Below, piece by piece: positions 11,485-22,951 of a DNA stretch of 64,000 nt. The notes under the pieces are model-generated. The model was not told where the DNA came from, did no database searches, and saw only the letters and a list, made by a program, of their open reading frames with translations. The stretch covers positions 62,001 through 126,000 of the forward strand of contig NC_026659.2 of the NCBI RefSeq assembly GCF_000004075.3. The letters are read 5' to 3'. Position 1 is the stretch's first letter, and each line of letters begins with the position of its first letter. The DNA is from Cucumis sativus. Lineage: Eukaryota > Streptophyta > Magnoliopsida > Cucurbitales > Cucurbitaceae. The translations under genes were made by a program, and so were the position numbers.

Positions 11485-13473
11485 TATACATAGTGTCAAC
11501 TATGACTGGTTACAGGAGCTTGTTCTTGATTCTCAGTTACTTTCTATCGTCTCTCTTATCAACTTAGAGATTGTAGTTATATTTTAACATACTGTCATCT
11601 AAAAATGGTTTTATGATAATTTATGTCATAACAAAATGCCTTCTTTGTGTCATGGGGGAAAAAAGGTCACTTATGTCGTAACAAAATGGCTTCCATAAAA
11701 AGTCTTGTCTTGGACTAAAACTTCACGAGTAATGCTATCTATGGAGTTTTGGTCTTAAACTTTTAATTACTTACCTTATTGCTAAAATGGGTTTTTCCTA
11801 ACTAAAATTTTTGTTTGTATAATTTTTTTTTCTACTGGATAAAAATATGAAACTCAATGATTTCCCTTACTTTTCGTAAGTTGTTCTTTACTGTTCTTAC
11901 ATAGGTTTTGAGGTCCCGTTTTAACTACTGTAGTGTATAAGTTTGATGATCTAATTTTCAACCCTACACCAGTTTTATGGTTCAATTCTTTTTAGTACAA
12001 CAAAGTTGTGGGTATGGAGTATGGAGGTTGAAGCTCTCATTTCCATTGGAAAATGGATGATCGTACTTCATTTTTTTAGCTAATGGTTCAAATTTTATTC
12101 TTGCAAAATTATTCAAGACAAGTTTTACTTCATGCTATTTTATATTGTTTAGGTTTTAATGTTATTTAGTTATATTTATTTTATTATGTAAAAAGTATAG
12201 TGTTAGGTTGTATTTAACGTATTTCTAGTTCTTATTGTAATAGTTGGAAGGGTGTTTAGTGACCCATAGCAAGATTAGTTTGTAACAATTTAAACTTCAT
12301 ATTTGGATTGAGCGAGTCTAATATGTAATATAAAATTAGGGGTGACCATTATAGGACAACAAAAACTTATTGAATCGATGGTCGTCGAAGATAAGTAGAG
12401 GTTTTATTGGTGTTGGAAAAAAATCGAAATCGACAACAATTTTGAAACTTTCAAATGTTTTCGACATAAACTGATTTCGGCCGACTCATGCTCACTATTT
12501 TCATGTTTTACAATCTTATTTCCATTTCATCATCAATTACTCATGATTTTCAAGTCTTGTTATTTAATTTCAAATAATCTTCTTTATATTTGAATTATTG
12601 AAATAACCCCTTAAAAATAGGTTAAACTAAAAAAAAATATATGTAATTTAGGTAAAAAAATACCCCTAAACTTTTAAAGTTTTAAAAATACACTAAACTT
12701 TTAGAAAGAGTTATAAAAAAATTAGTTTTTTTATGTAAATGTTTCAAAAATACCAATGAACTATTAAAAAAATTCATGAATACCGCTGAGTTTTAAAAGG
12801 TTAAAAAATACTCTAATCCAAATTTTATACCAATTTTCTCATCAACCAAAATAAAAGCTTAAATCTTAAGTTAAAACCATGGTCTTAATTTTATTTGACC
12901 ACTAACACACCATCATAGATCAATAACACAATTAATCTCTATAGTTAATGTTGTAATTAACATACCATAATTTATCAAATAAAAAATATTTGACTATTAA
13001 CATGCACTGATTATTGTTTGTTTTAGTATGTTCGGAGAAGAAAATTTTAATTTAGAAATTTTATGTTCTAATTCATATTTAAAATATAAACGTTGATGAA
13101 TATATTCTACAGAAATTCTTCATATTTCAATAAAAATATAAACTTATACCTGAAAATTTAAATCTATAGTTTGAACTTTATTTTGTAGGCTATAAATTTT
13201 GTGTAAAAATTAGATATTATTTTTTAAATTAAAGGTATTTATAAAACCATAGTGACATTTTTTTATAATTTAGCCTACAAATTATAACCGTCGTACTACA
13301 GCGGGAAGATATTTCATTTTATTTATTTCGTTTTCTAAGAGTGTAGATGTGAAAAAGAAGAGAGAAAAAAAAAGGGGTCTACAAGGGTACTTTTATTTAT
13401 TTATTTTTCAGTATTGAAAACCGTCAAGTCTATTGAAATAACACGACTGGAGGAAGGGGGACGTGGCGGCACA
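11485..13473. other. Intergenic, AT-rich
   Basis: Carries the 3' end of the NPL4 transcript, then about 1.5 kb of strongly AT-rich DNA. Near 12.64-12.83 kb are several degenerate short units of the type 'AAATAC..(C)TAAACTTTTAAA', which recur in the 35.3-35.7 kb intergenic region. The final 200 bases are the S2P promoter and leader. No gene seen. Confidence 0.6.
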
Positions 13474-16400
13474 ATGCCAGGAAGATGGAGGCGGAGTAAG
13501 AGACTCATGGCTCAGGCCGATGCTCACGCTCATATTCCTCCCCTACTTCCGCTTACCACATCTCGCAAAGGTCTCTCAAATTCCATTTCCTGCTGGTACT
13601 GCGATTATAAGATCACCTCGTTCAACGAACTCATTTTCCAATTTGGACGAAGGCATGCCAGGTTTCTCTTTCAATTTCCAACGTCTTTTTTTTTATGCTT
13701 TTGTTCGTCCAGCAAGCTGTTATTATTATTTTTTATTGTTTGTTCAGCAGTATCGTCATCTTTTTTCTATTAGACTCAGCTGATCCCGAATTGTTTGCTT
13801 ATTTGTTTTACATTTGTGTAATATATTGCAGGGTTCTGAGAACGTGGTTCTCGATTGGGATTGGTTTCTCTCTTGCCGCTCTTGCTGTTGTTGCCACGGT
13901 TTCTGCCGACGCTTTCTTTTTGTTGTTTATTCTTTATATATAGTTTTAATAACCATCTTGTTATTCTATGCTTTCTTTTCCGTTTTTCAAACGACAATCT
14001 AACTCGAAATGTCAAAAAAAAAAAAAAAAAGTAGAGATAGCTGGGTCATAATAGGAGTAAGAAACGGAGGTACTCACACGGAAATTATCACAAGAAGCAA
14101 CACTTTTTTTTTTTATTGAAAAAGTGTTCAGGAATCAGCCTTCATATATAGGTGGCAATGGCTACAGCAGAAGCGAGATAATTAAGTTCAAATTAGTTAT
14201 TTTACAACAAAATGGCAGCTCATTTGCTGGATGTCTTAATATCCCCTGAAAGCCAATGTCTGAATCTTCTCAAACAAGAAGTTTCTCACGGAGAGGTAGA
14301 AAAGCGATCTGACAGTGATTTGGTAAATATATCAGCTACTTGTGGCTTGATCTGTTGCTGGGAGATGATGAACAATGAGTTTATGAAATTAATGACCTAT
14401 CCTATATGTTAAGTCTGAGAAGACAATATATTGACACTAAGATGAACCACTATCAAGTTATCATACCATACTATGGGCGGCTTGGAATGAGAAATATGGT
14501 CTTTAAGCAAAAGATACCCAAATTAACTCCAAAGCAGTGTGTTAGGCTTCTAGTCTCCCTGCCTCGTAAAACCCAACAAGGATAGACAAGGAGGAAATTA
14601 CCTGTTGATTATTTCCTTTATCATTAATATTTTCATTGTATTTATGATATATTTGTGTATTTATTTTCTCCTAATTTTCTCAAAAACTAAAAAAGCCTAG
14701 TTTGCCGCCGCCGCCTTGGACCTCCATCATCGTTGCTGGTCCTTTAGAGATTGTTGGCCACCACTTCTCTGTCGGAATCGCCGCTCGGGCTTATTACTTT
14801 GATGAAGTTTCAGTTAGTTTTAAGCTTGCTCAGGGTTTGAGTAGTGTTTGTTCTTCTTCTATAAAGAAACTATAATGCTTTGGCATCGTAGATTAGGGCA
14901 TCCAAATTTCTTTAACTTGAAGTATTTGTTTCAAAACCTATTTAAAGATTTTGATTGTTCAATTTTTCAATGTAAAAGTTGCATTTTTGCTAAACATTAT
15001 CAATCAAGCTCCAAATTGATTCTTACAGTTCACTCTGGACTCTATTTTTATTGACGATTGTATTTGAAATAGGTTTCCTATGAAAAAACTAACTCCCTAA
15101 TGGGTTTTTTTTGCTCATTTCCTATGTAATTTTTCTATGTTCTATTCTTTCTTTATTTCCCTTTTAGAGTTTGTATCTTTTGATTAATTTACTTTTAGAG
15201 AAGTTAGACTTGACGTTAAAAAACCCAAAAAAAGAAAGGAAAAGGAAGAAGACCAACACCTGACTGTGCTAGCAAGCAAGAAAGCAATTACTGCAATAAC
15301 TTCTATTATTAAGTGTGCTATTTGCTGTTTGTCTGGGCAAGTAATTTTCTTTCTTGTATTAGTTTATGTTAATAACTAACTAAATTCTTTATTTTTCAGG
15401 TTCTCTTTCGGGAACTTACAATCGTCATGCATATTTTTGGCAAGAGCAATGTGATTCGTGGACTTCCTGTTTCCTGTTCCTCGTTATTTGGTCTTCCTTC
15501 GTTGGTTCATATACAATATCTTTCAATATTTTGTTCCATTATCAATAGAATTACGTCTCATTCTTCAATTTTTCTGCGCCAATGTGCCATACCTGCTTCT
15601 CATTACATTTTTTCTTCTACACTAGATTTCCAGCTGTAGTCTTTTCCCTGCTGGTGCTGGATACATAATTATCTCTACCTTAATATCTGTAGCTTTTCAT
15701 GAATTTGGTCATGCTGCTGCTGCTGCAAGGTGTGTTCCTTTCTACATCATCAATTCTGATTTTTATTTCTTTTCAATTGACATTTGTTTAAAAGTGTGTG
15801 TGTTAATTTAACTAATTTGTATCAAATGTAATACCTGGAAAGTCAGATGATCTTTATTTTAGATCTCACAATGTAGTGGACTAGATTATCATTCCTCACT
15901 CTGTAAACTTTACGTGGATGGCAGTGAGGGCGTGAAATTGGAGTATATTGCTGTTTTTATTGCACTACTTTTCCCTGGTGCTTTGGTGGCTTTCAATTAT
16001 GATGCACTGCAGGATTCATCATGCTTCAATGCTCTTCGAATCTACTGTGCTGGTATTTGGCACAACACAGCTGTAAGCTCTAATTGTGTTATTGGCTGGC
16101 TGTTTCCTTTTGCTTAATCTCCATTCTAGTTCAGGACGTGGGTCTGACTGTGATTGCTTCAGTAGTTTTCTATCTTAGAAAAGATATGTCTAAATGTGCA
16201 ATGTCTCTCTAGCTTTCTGCAGCTTCTGGATTGATATTATTCTTCCTGCCACTGATTTTGTTTCCTCTTTACATACATGGCCAAAGTCCCACGGTACGTC
16301 AACATTTTGTATGTGCATCAAATTATTTCATAAAGTCAAATGAAGAATTTTATTTTTCATTTTCTTCTCTTGACTGAATCCTATAAATTGTGATAGGTTC

Positions 16401-19400
16401 TGGATGTTCCTTATACTTCGCCATTGTCTAGTTATTTGTCCCATGGTCATGTAATTCTGTCATTGGATGGCATGCATGTTCACAGTGTGGATGATTGGAT
16501 CAATCTATCGGCTCAAATAAGTGATTTAACATTTCAAAATGAAACCCACTCCAGGCTTGTTGAAAACAACCAAATGGCCAATGGCAGGAGAGGATATTGT
16601 TTTCCAAATTTTATGTTGAAGGAAAGCAATAAAGTTCAGTTCACACATGATCAGTCAACTTGTTTTGGCGACTTTACTTCTTTTACTTCTATTCCTTGTG
16701 TTAGTTCTGCTGGTTTAATTGATGGTTACACAGAAGATAACTATTCTAACCGCAAAGAAGGGATATATTGCTTAAATGTCAATGATGTTATGAAGCTTAA
16801 TAAGTGTTCTAGTTGGGATAAAGCAGCAATCAATGATAACACTAGCTCCTGTATGTGTTCACAGGTAAGCACTTGACCTTTGGTGAGCATTATGCATTTT
16901 TGCAAGTTCTCTTTGTTGGCTTTATCTTGTCACCACTTTTTTGAAACTCTAATTCGCAGGATGAAACTTGCTTAAGTCCAGTTCAAATGCCTGGTTTGGT
17001 ATGGGTTGAGATTACATATCTAAACCCCTATTCCTCAGACTGTTCCTATTCCAGAGAATATCCACTCCCAAGTTCAAATTGTAGTGGAACTTTTATTTTT
17101 GTTGGTGATGTGGTCTCGATGGCGCGCTCTATTCAGCTGACCATGTACCGACCACGATTGGATTTTCATTTTGCTATATATCTTCCGGATGTACTGGAAA
17201 AGATTTTATCGTGCTTATTTCATACCTCTCTTGCACTAGCCCTTCTCAACAGTTTGCCGGTAAGTTCTAATTCACCATTTTATAAGCTGTTTTCATATTT
17301 AGTTCATGGGGTAATATCAAATGAGGTTTAGGATTTAGTCTATTCTTCAAATCACGTGCTTTGCAGAATATTTGTGGATATATCTGCAGTTCGGAGTTTT
17401 GGAATTTTTTAAGTATTTTTGATGAAGAGCTTCCCCTTTTATCTTTACTTGGATGAAGTGCCTATCAATCTCTAGATTCTGTGTTGTGATGAACACAATC
17501 TTTTCAATATTGATAGTGACTTGATTGTCACATTTAGGAATCTGAATTCGTAAGAGATCCTTTTTAGTTAATATTTTCCATATCTGGTAAACCGTAGTAT
17601 GAATCGCTTCAGCACTTCTCCTGGATACCAAAGTTTTCTTCTACTAGTTTCCCCAAACATAGGTCATGTGAAACCTCCAATTTTCTCTCAACTTCAAAAT
17701 CAGCCTCACTGGCCGTTGTTACAACTTTATATATAGGCTGGACAGTGGCCTAATGGCATATTTTTAGGCCTTCTAACCATTTTTGGATAGTCAGTTTAGG
17801 GAGTTCAATTATGCATTTTGGGCGATTCATCTCGGGTGTTCATTTTTTCTTATTTTTCTTAACAGTTCATCCTCAGTTCAACACTCAAATTGAGCCAAAC
17901 CAAACTGATTACACCCCTATCATGTAACATCGGTCTCCATTGTGATTTGTGAACTGCTTGTAACTTATACTTTCTCCTATCATGTAGAAATAGATTATGA
18001 TAGCAGCGAAAACCTTGTTCTCACAATTGATCTGTGTAGGTGTCTTTTGGAACAATTTTAACTCAAGTTAGGATGGAGAAAACAATCCCAAAAACTGTGC
18101 CAAGTTGCTAACCGATGAAAATCAATCAAACCAACTTCGGTTAGTCGGTTTTGGTTTTATTTGTTGTTGGCTTTTTATTTTGAACTGACAGTTGGTCGGT
18201 AGAGATGTCCACAAGGCGGGGTGGGGCCAGGGATGCCACTCCCTGCCCCCTATCCAATTCCCCATCCCCACCAATTTCCCCGCGGGGAACAGGGCAGGGA
18301 TTGTCTGTGGGGATCAGGCTGTTTTCTTTAAGTATTTTAACAAAGTCTTCAATTACATCATATTTTTTAAGACAACATATTTTTTTGTTGGGGTTTCCCT
18401 GTCCCCGAGTTGCCAATGGTGGAAAAAAAATTCCACTCCCTCCCCCATTCCCCGTGTATTTGAGGATTCCCAGTCCACGGGTTAAATGGACAATGAACAT
18501 CTCTATTGGTTGAATCAGTGAGCCCAGAAAGGGCTCAACAACTGGTTGACCGATCTATATATACATGATAAAAGGTTCACACCAACTAGTTTGAAACTGC
18601 AGCCTACTTCTAGTAGGTAATCATTGCTTATTTACTTTTACTATTTTCCCAAATTCTTTGTCACTTTCTCTCCCTACAACGTTTCATTTTCCTTTTTGTC
18701 CTCTCTTCATTTTCTTTCCTTCCCAAGTTCATTTTCATTTTTCTCTTCCTTCATTCCATGTTCTCTTCTTCTGATAAATTTTCTCCCTTCTTCGGATTTC
18801 TCCTAAACAACACTGTCATCCACCTCCATGGAGTCATGGAGCAACATTTTTTCTTTCTTCTTCCTCATTTTTCCTCTCTTTCTCCTATTCTCTTCTCCCA
18901 CTTTGTTTTCTTTAACCAAAAATGTACTCACCGGAGCCAAACATCATCCAATTAGCACGATTGGAGCAAAGATCACTCTCAAAACTGAACGATTGTTCAT
19001 ATAACGATCAATCGGTTCCAAAAACCCTGCCAAAACCTTGCCAATTGAACAATGATCACCCCTAAAAATATCTATTAATACTTGTACTTTCACAAATTTC
19101 ATGCACTTTTAAATTATGTTTTAACAAGAGCTTAGCCCAACTGATATCCAAGTGTACCAGTAACCACAAGGTCTTTTATTGGAAATTTGGAATCCTTCAA
19201 CCTCAATTGTTGTACTAAAAAAATATCTTATTTTATTTTTCACTTTGCCATGGCTAAATTTCGTCCAACAAAGAAGTACATTTTTTAAAATCATTTTGTT
19301 TTGTTTTGTTTTTTATTTTGATTTTTTAATCATAAAAAAATAGAATAAAAGTAAAGAAAAGAAAACCAGAGGTTGATTTTTCATAGTAGTTCTTCTAGCC

Positions 19401-20363
19401 CCTTCCATTTCGATATACACTTCAATTTGAATATGATCATGTTCAAAAAACTAGATGCCTGAAGTTCCGTTACAAAAGAATCCAAGATTCTATACACAAC
19501 TTTATAATGAGTGGGTCCAGGTGAATGCATATGACTAGTCTAACCATACTTACAGCAAATGTTGTATTTGGACATTTGTTAGATAAATAGATTTGTCTAC
19601 CCAAATATTTGGTATTTGCCTTTGTCATTTACTTCAGCTTTTGCAAATAGTAACTTATATTTGGTTTAGTAGGAGTTTCTACTGTCTGTCAATCGAGTAA
19701 AAATGCTTATTGAAGTAGATCAATTACAACTAAATACTCTTCTTAGATCTCATAAGCTTTATCCCTAAAAAAGTACTTTTAAGGCTCTCACATTTCTTCT
19801 GAAGCTTGCAAATTTGTTCTCAAGATCATCAAAACCACCTTCATTATTACATGTGAGAACTATACCTTAGCTCTTATATTGATTACATGCATTCACCTAA
19901 ATTCACTCACTGCAAAGTTGTGTACCAACCAAAGTTTAGCTCAACTGACATCTATATGTGCTAAGGACCAAGAATTTCATGGTTCGAATCTCCTGCCCTC
20001 AACAATTTGTATTAGAAAAAATTCATCAATGTATGTTTAAAAATATTAGATTTTTGTGTTCTGGGAGTATATAGAAAATTGAACAACTGCTTTGACTTTG
20101 AAAGTATCTATAGCAATAGTGACTGCTTTTTCAAAGCATCTGAAAATCAAGTTATTTATTTATTTTTAAAGATTATTACTCATTGTGTATTTTTATAGGT
20201 ATATTGTTTAGATGGTGAATCTATTCTGGAGATAATTATTTTCCAACTCACCTCATTGAGCCCGAGGAACAAGGAAAAAGTTCTTCGATCTTTTCTGATG
20301 GGAGGGACACTCATCTCAATCTTTTTACTGCTGAGGATTTTCTTCCATTTATTAGTCAGCTGA
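13474..20363 (+). CDS. S2P: Membrane-bound transcription factor site-2 protease (S2P)
   Basis: About nine coding exons: 13474-13661, 13832-13898, 15400 to about 15504, about 15626 to 15729, 15925-16072, 16213-16293, 16397-16864, 16960-17259 and 20199-20363, giving about 541 residues. The metalloprotease zinc site HEFGH lies at about residues 145-149 in a membrane helix. The second metal ligand sits in the conserved 'NSLPVYCLDG' at about 484-493, split by the last intron. Between them are the family block 'EYIAVFIALLFPGALVAFNYD' (here in two parts), a luminal PDZ-like region and a Cys-containing insert, as in the plant S2P. It should cleave membrane-tethered bZIP factors in the Golgi after site-1 cleavage (stress responses). 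The junction between exons 3 and 4 has two splice pairs that both keep frame. An in-frame ATG 60 bases upstream exists, but MPGRWRR fits better. Confidence 0.9.
14150..14590 (-). mobile_element. Ty1/copia fossil: RNase H end (antisense)
   Basis: On the minus strand, the peptide around 14270-14330 matches the conserved end of copia RNase H ('ADIFTKSL' motif). Upstream sequence on that strand is consistent with the preceding RNase H segment, and it is followed toward 14150 by what may be the start of an LTR. The element is broken in several places and only a fraction remains. Opposite orientation to the S2P gene. Boundaries are approximate. Confidence 0.6.
14690..15060 (+). mobile_element. Ty1/copia fossil: pre-integrase (GAG_pre-integrs) fragment
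   Basis: A plus-strand stretch at about 14848-15054 encodes 'LWHRRLGHPNFFNLKYLF' and a downstream 'CKSCIFAKHYQSSS' block, the zinc-binding HHCC-type pre-integrase region of Ty1/copia polyproteins. Only this domain and a little flanking sequence are left, so it is an old, heavily truncated copy. It lies in the host gene's sense but in opposite orientation to the neighbouring copia fragment, so two separate insertions or a rearrangement are implied. Confidence 0.75.
18200..18505. mobile_element. Non-autonomous hAT-like MITE (306 bp)
   Basis: Perfect 9-bp terminal inverted repeats TAGAGATGT / ACATCTCTA bound a 306-base element whose ends are GC-rich runs of G and C (GGCGGGGTGGGG… and …CCCCATTCCCC), unlike the AT-rich surroundings. 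Flanking 8-mers TTGGTCGG (18192-18199) and TTGGTTGA (18506-18513) agree at six of eight positions, consistent with a decayed 8-bp hAT target duplication. No transposase is encoded. The family assignment comes from the terminal repeat (TAGRGATG type) and duplication length. Confidence 0.75.
19122..19232 (+). repeat. tRNA-derived SINE, copy 1
   Basis: Begins around AGAGCTTAGCCCAACTGATA (A-box like), continues through 'GTACCAGTAACCACAAGGTC' and ends '…TTGTTGTACTAAAAAAAT'. Same architecture as the copy 0.8 kb downstream, though its B-box (near GGAATCC) has decayed more. Sits in the S2P intron in gene sense. Confidence 0.6.
19925..20030 (+). repeat. tRNA-derived SINE, copy 2
   Basis: Contains a near-consensus polymerase III A-box (TTTAGCTCAACTGAC, about 19934) and B-box (GGTTCGAATCTCC, about 19981) about 35 bases apart, and ends in '…TTTGTATTAGAAAAAATT'. 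This is a SINE rather than a tRNA gene because no cloverleaf acceptor stem can be paired around the two boxes. Confidence 0.65.
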
Positions 20364-21748
20364 TAGTAATCTGTAACAGTGATGTTTTGTTTTGGTTTAT
20401 CTTGAGCATTGTAGGTTGCTACTAATTTCTAACTGCATTGGTTGTAAAGTTGTTTTATTGTTTGTATATATAAGTTAGCTATGTTTCTCCATTAAAGTTC
20501 TTCCTAATCTAGTAGTACCTCAAGCTCTTTTTCAGCCGTCAAAAGTCCAGGATCTCAATACCTCCTCAAGGGACTCTCATAAGAGCACAAACCTCAACCT
20601 CTTCTCTTGATGGGATTTTTGAGAGAGAGAACCATTTCTTTTTGTTTCTTGGAATTTGGGAGAGCTGATAACCCTTTCCTTGTTTCAGCATGAAAGCCAC
20701 TTTAAATAAAACTTTATCCTATCCTAGAAGATCACACCATCTCTTCCAGATCCACCCCAATGCTCATTTTAACAAACTTTTTGCAATCCTAAAGACGAAC
20801 TCTGCTTACTTCAATTGACTTTCTTTTATAATTGACTCCATGAAGGATCCAAAAAACGATTAGAGCAATGAAGATTTTGATGGCTGACCTTTAGAAACTC
20901 GAACTTAGATATCATTGAGTTTTTTAACCAAAAGACGATCGAGCCCTTCTTTGATGTGCAGACCACAATTATTGAGTTTGGTTGGCAATTGGAGATTGTC
21001 CAACAACGATTGAGGGAAAACGATAGACAGAAATTGACTGTTGGCAATTGCGTGAAAAATGATGGTTGAGGGTTCGTCAGTAAGAATCGCTGGAGATGAT
21101 GGTTGGAGGTTGGCTGATGATAGTCATCAAAGACAGGTTGGTCTGCATGGATTACCGAAGTGGTGGTTAGAGTTTTTTATATAAACTAGAAAAGATTAAC
21201 CATTTAACATTACAATTTATTGTTCTGGAAATTGGTTTGATGTATGTCTTAGATCAATTTATTTTATATACTCGTGTTTTCAAAATCAATGTGGTTGTCA
21301 ATTACATGATTTTATTTTCTAAAACAACTTATTTTTTAGTTTAATAACTGGAAAAGACAATCCAAACAACTCCTCCTCTTGGGCTGGGCCACGTTAAAAC
21401 CTTCACATCCTCTAGAATCTTAAGCCGAATAGTCTTCATAAAAAACCTTATCATTTTTTTTCTTCTCTAATTATGAATAGAAAGGGTGGGGTGAATGCGA
21501 TATTTGTAGAATATAAGTGGTGGAGAGGTAATAGCGTGGTTGGCTTTCTGATGTATCAACCCTCTTACAAAGGGAATATGCTGAATTTAGAAAAGTTGGA
21601 TAGGGACAAGCAGGATAATATAATATGAGAATTATGAGGAGAGAAAAGGAGAAGAAGATACATTGAACCTAGACAGCCAAATGGTGGGGTTTAAGAAGGA
21701 GAAGAAGAAAGGGGAGAGAGGGCATTCTGAAACCTGAAGTTAGAGAAA
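20364..21748. other. Intergenic between S2P and LSU
   Basis: The first few hundred bases are the S2P 3' region. About 20.82-21.15 kb has a moderately GC-richer stretch with GATGGTTG-type repeats and no recognisable protein. The last 100 bases are a purine-rich leader of the LSU gene (AAGAAGGAGAAGAAG…). No other gene seen. Confidence 0.6.
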
Positions 21749-22054
21749 ATGGGAGTCCTGAAACCGGGTGGTGTTGAGTCAGTGAGCCTGAAGAGGAGGA
21801 ATGAGGAGCTGGAGAAGGAACTGGAGGCGAGCCATGAAAGAGAGCTGATTATGAGGAAGGAGCTGAGAAGGGTTTGTGAAAGGCTAAAGGTGGCAGAGGA
21901 GGCGGAGGAGAGACTTTCGTTACAGCTCGGGGAGCTCGAGGCAGAAGCTCTAACCCAGGCACGTGATTACCACCAACAAATCACATCGTTGATGAACCAG
22001 CTCTCCCACGCTCATAAACTGCTGCAAGCTGCCTCCATCGCCTCCTTTACTTAG
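21749..22054 (+). CDS. LSU: RESPONSE TO LOW SULFUR (LSU) family protein
   Basis: Single-exon, 101 residues. Almost all of it is a heptad-rich coiled coil (about residues 15-85). The family signature is the run 'VAEEAEERLSLQLGELEAEAL' with 'QARDYH' after it, which matches LSU proteins nearly residue for residue. LSUs are small plant-specific hubs induced by sulfur shortage and other stresses that bind many partners, including FSD2 and CAT. The ATG follows a purine-rich leader. The C-terminus ends 'LLQAASIASFT'. Length is slightly above the 90-100 usual. In Arabidopsis an LSU pair sits next to HP30-2, as here. Confidence 0.93.
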   Translation: MGVLKPGGVESVSLKRRNEELEKELEASHERELIMRKELRRVCERLKVAEEAEERLSLQLGELEAEALTQARDYHQQITSLMNQLSHAHKLLQAASIASFT

Positions 22055-22951
22055 AACAACACAAACTTAACCCGATGTGTTGGAGGCCCCTTTTTTTTTC
22101 CCCCCTTCAATACTCCATCGAGTAGATGTAATTTGATCTCTATTTTACTACCATATTCAATATTGTGTCGCTTTTCCCCTGCTTCAAACTTTCGATTGAT
22201 TCAGGCCATTAGAATCCAATGGTATGGTGTGTTAAGTTTGACCTTCGAGTTTCTTGTTCCGGCAATTTGGATTCTAAACTTCAGCTATTCTTTTTATTCC
22301 GCTCAACGTCTTTTAACCACCTATTCGACAATTTGTTCGTCAAACAAACAAAAATAAATAATTAACAATAATAAAATGGGAATTTTTATTACATCTATCG
22401 GATTCGGCGGCATGAGCAGGCAGGGCATGATCCCCAAAATGCGAGCATTACAGATTAGCGTGCAAATCTTCGACTGAATGAGCTGAAAAGTGCAGATCTA
22501 AATAATATTGAAACACTTCAACTCAAAGTACAAGGTCCAAGAGAGTGTGAGAAAAACTTTTTACTAAGTTCTTTAAAAGAACACTAGTTGTAAAAAAATG
22601 GAAGAAATAATCCCATTTACCACAAATCGTATTAAGGTCTTCTCGACACATGCATTTATAAAAAAAAGTTCAGCAAATTTGAAGATTTAACCATTCAAGA
22701 TACATAGAAAAGGAAAAAAAAAGCTTCCACTAATCCTACAGTAGCATCGTTCTGTTATCTAAAATAAAACGAAAAGAACATTCAAAATCGAACTCAGTGC
22801 GAATTCAAATGACAAAATCAACTTCTCATGAGTACATCGGACCTATTACACATTCTTCCTAATTAAGATGACCTAATACTAGTTCAACTAGAAAGAGTAG
22901 TGACACTTGGGTTGCAAATGAACAGAGCAAGATCTTCCCCTCAAATCAGCT
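22055..22951. other. Intergenic between LSU and HP30 (convergent 3' ends)
   Basis: About 0.9 kb shared by the 3' regions of two convergent genes. Poly-T at 22090-22100. Nothing else recognisable; the 74-codon open stretch near 22.13 kb is of low complexity and unlikely to be a gene. Confidence 0.6.

Larger units (their letters stand above)
13899..15399 (+). other. S2P intron 2 with copia relics
   Basis: 1.5 kb intron, GT at 13899, AG (TTTTTCAG) at 15399. Includes a poly-A run at about 14013-14030 and a poly-T run at about 14104-14114. Two Ty1/copia fragments lie in opposite orientations (separate entries). The remainder is T-rich intron sequence. Confidence 0.75.
17260..20198 (+). other. Large last intron of S2P, packed with small repeats
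   Basis: 2.9 kb intron, GTAAGT at 17260 and TTTATAG at 20198. It contains a hAT-like MITE at 18.2-18.5 kb and two tRNA-derived SINEs at about 19.1 and 19.9 kb (separate entries). Around them are short fragments that look like older repeats. A T/C-rich stretch lies at 18.62-18.95 kb. No gene is supported inside; the open stretches near 18.2-18.5 kb come from the GC-rich MITE. Confidence 0.75.

Noticed and set aside
18141-18513. Three open frames of 97-119 codons on both strands
   Set aside because: They come from the stop-poor GC-rich MITE; no protein similarity.
19934-19993. Possible tRNA gene (A-box and B-box matches)
   Set aside because: No acceptor stem or anticodon arm can be formed; the A-rich 3' tail and a second copy nearby indicate a SINE.
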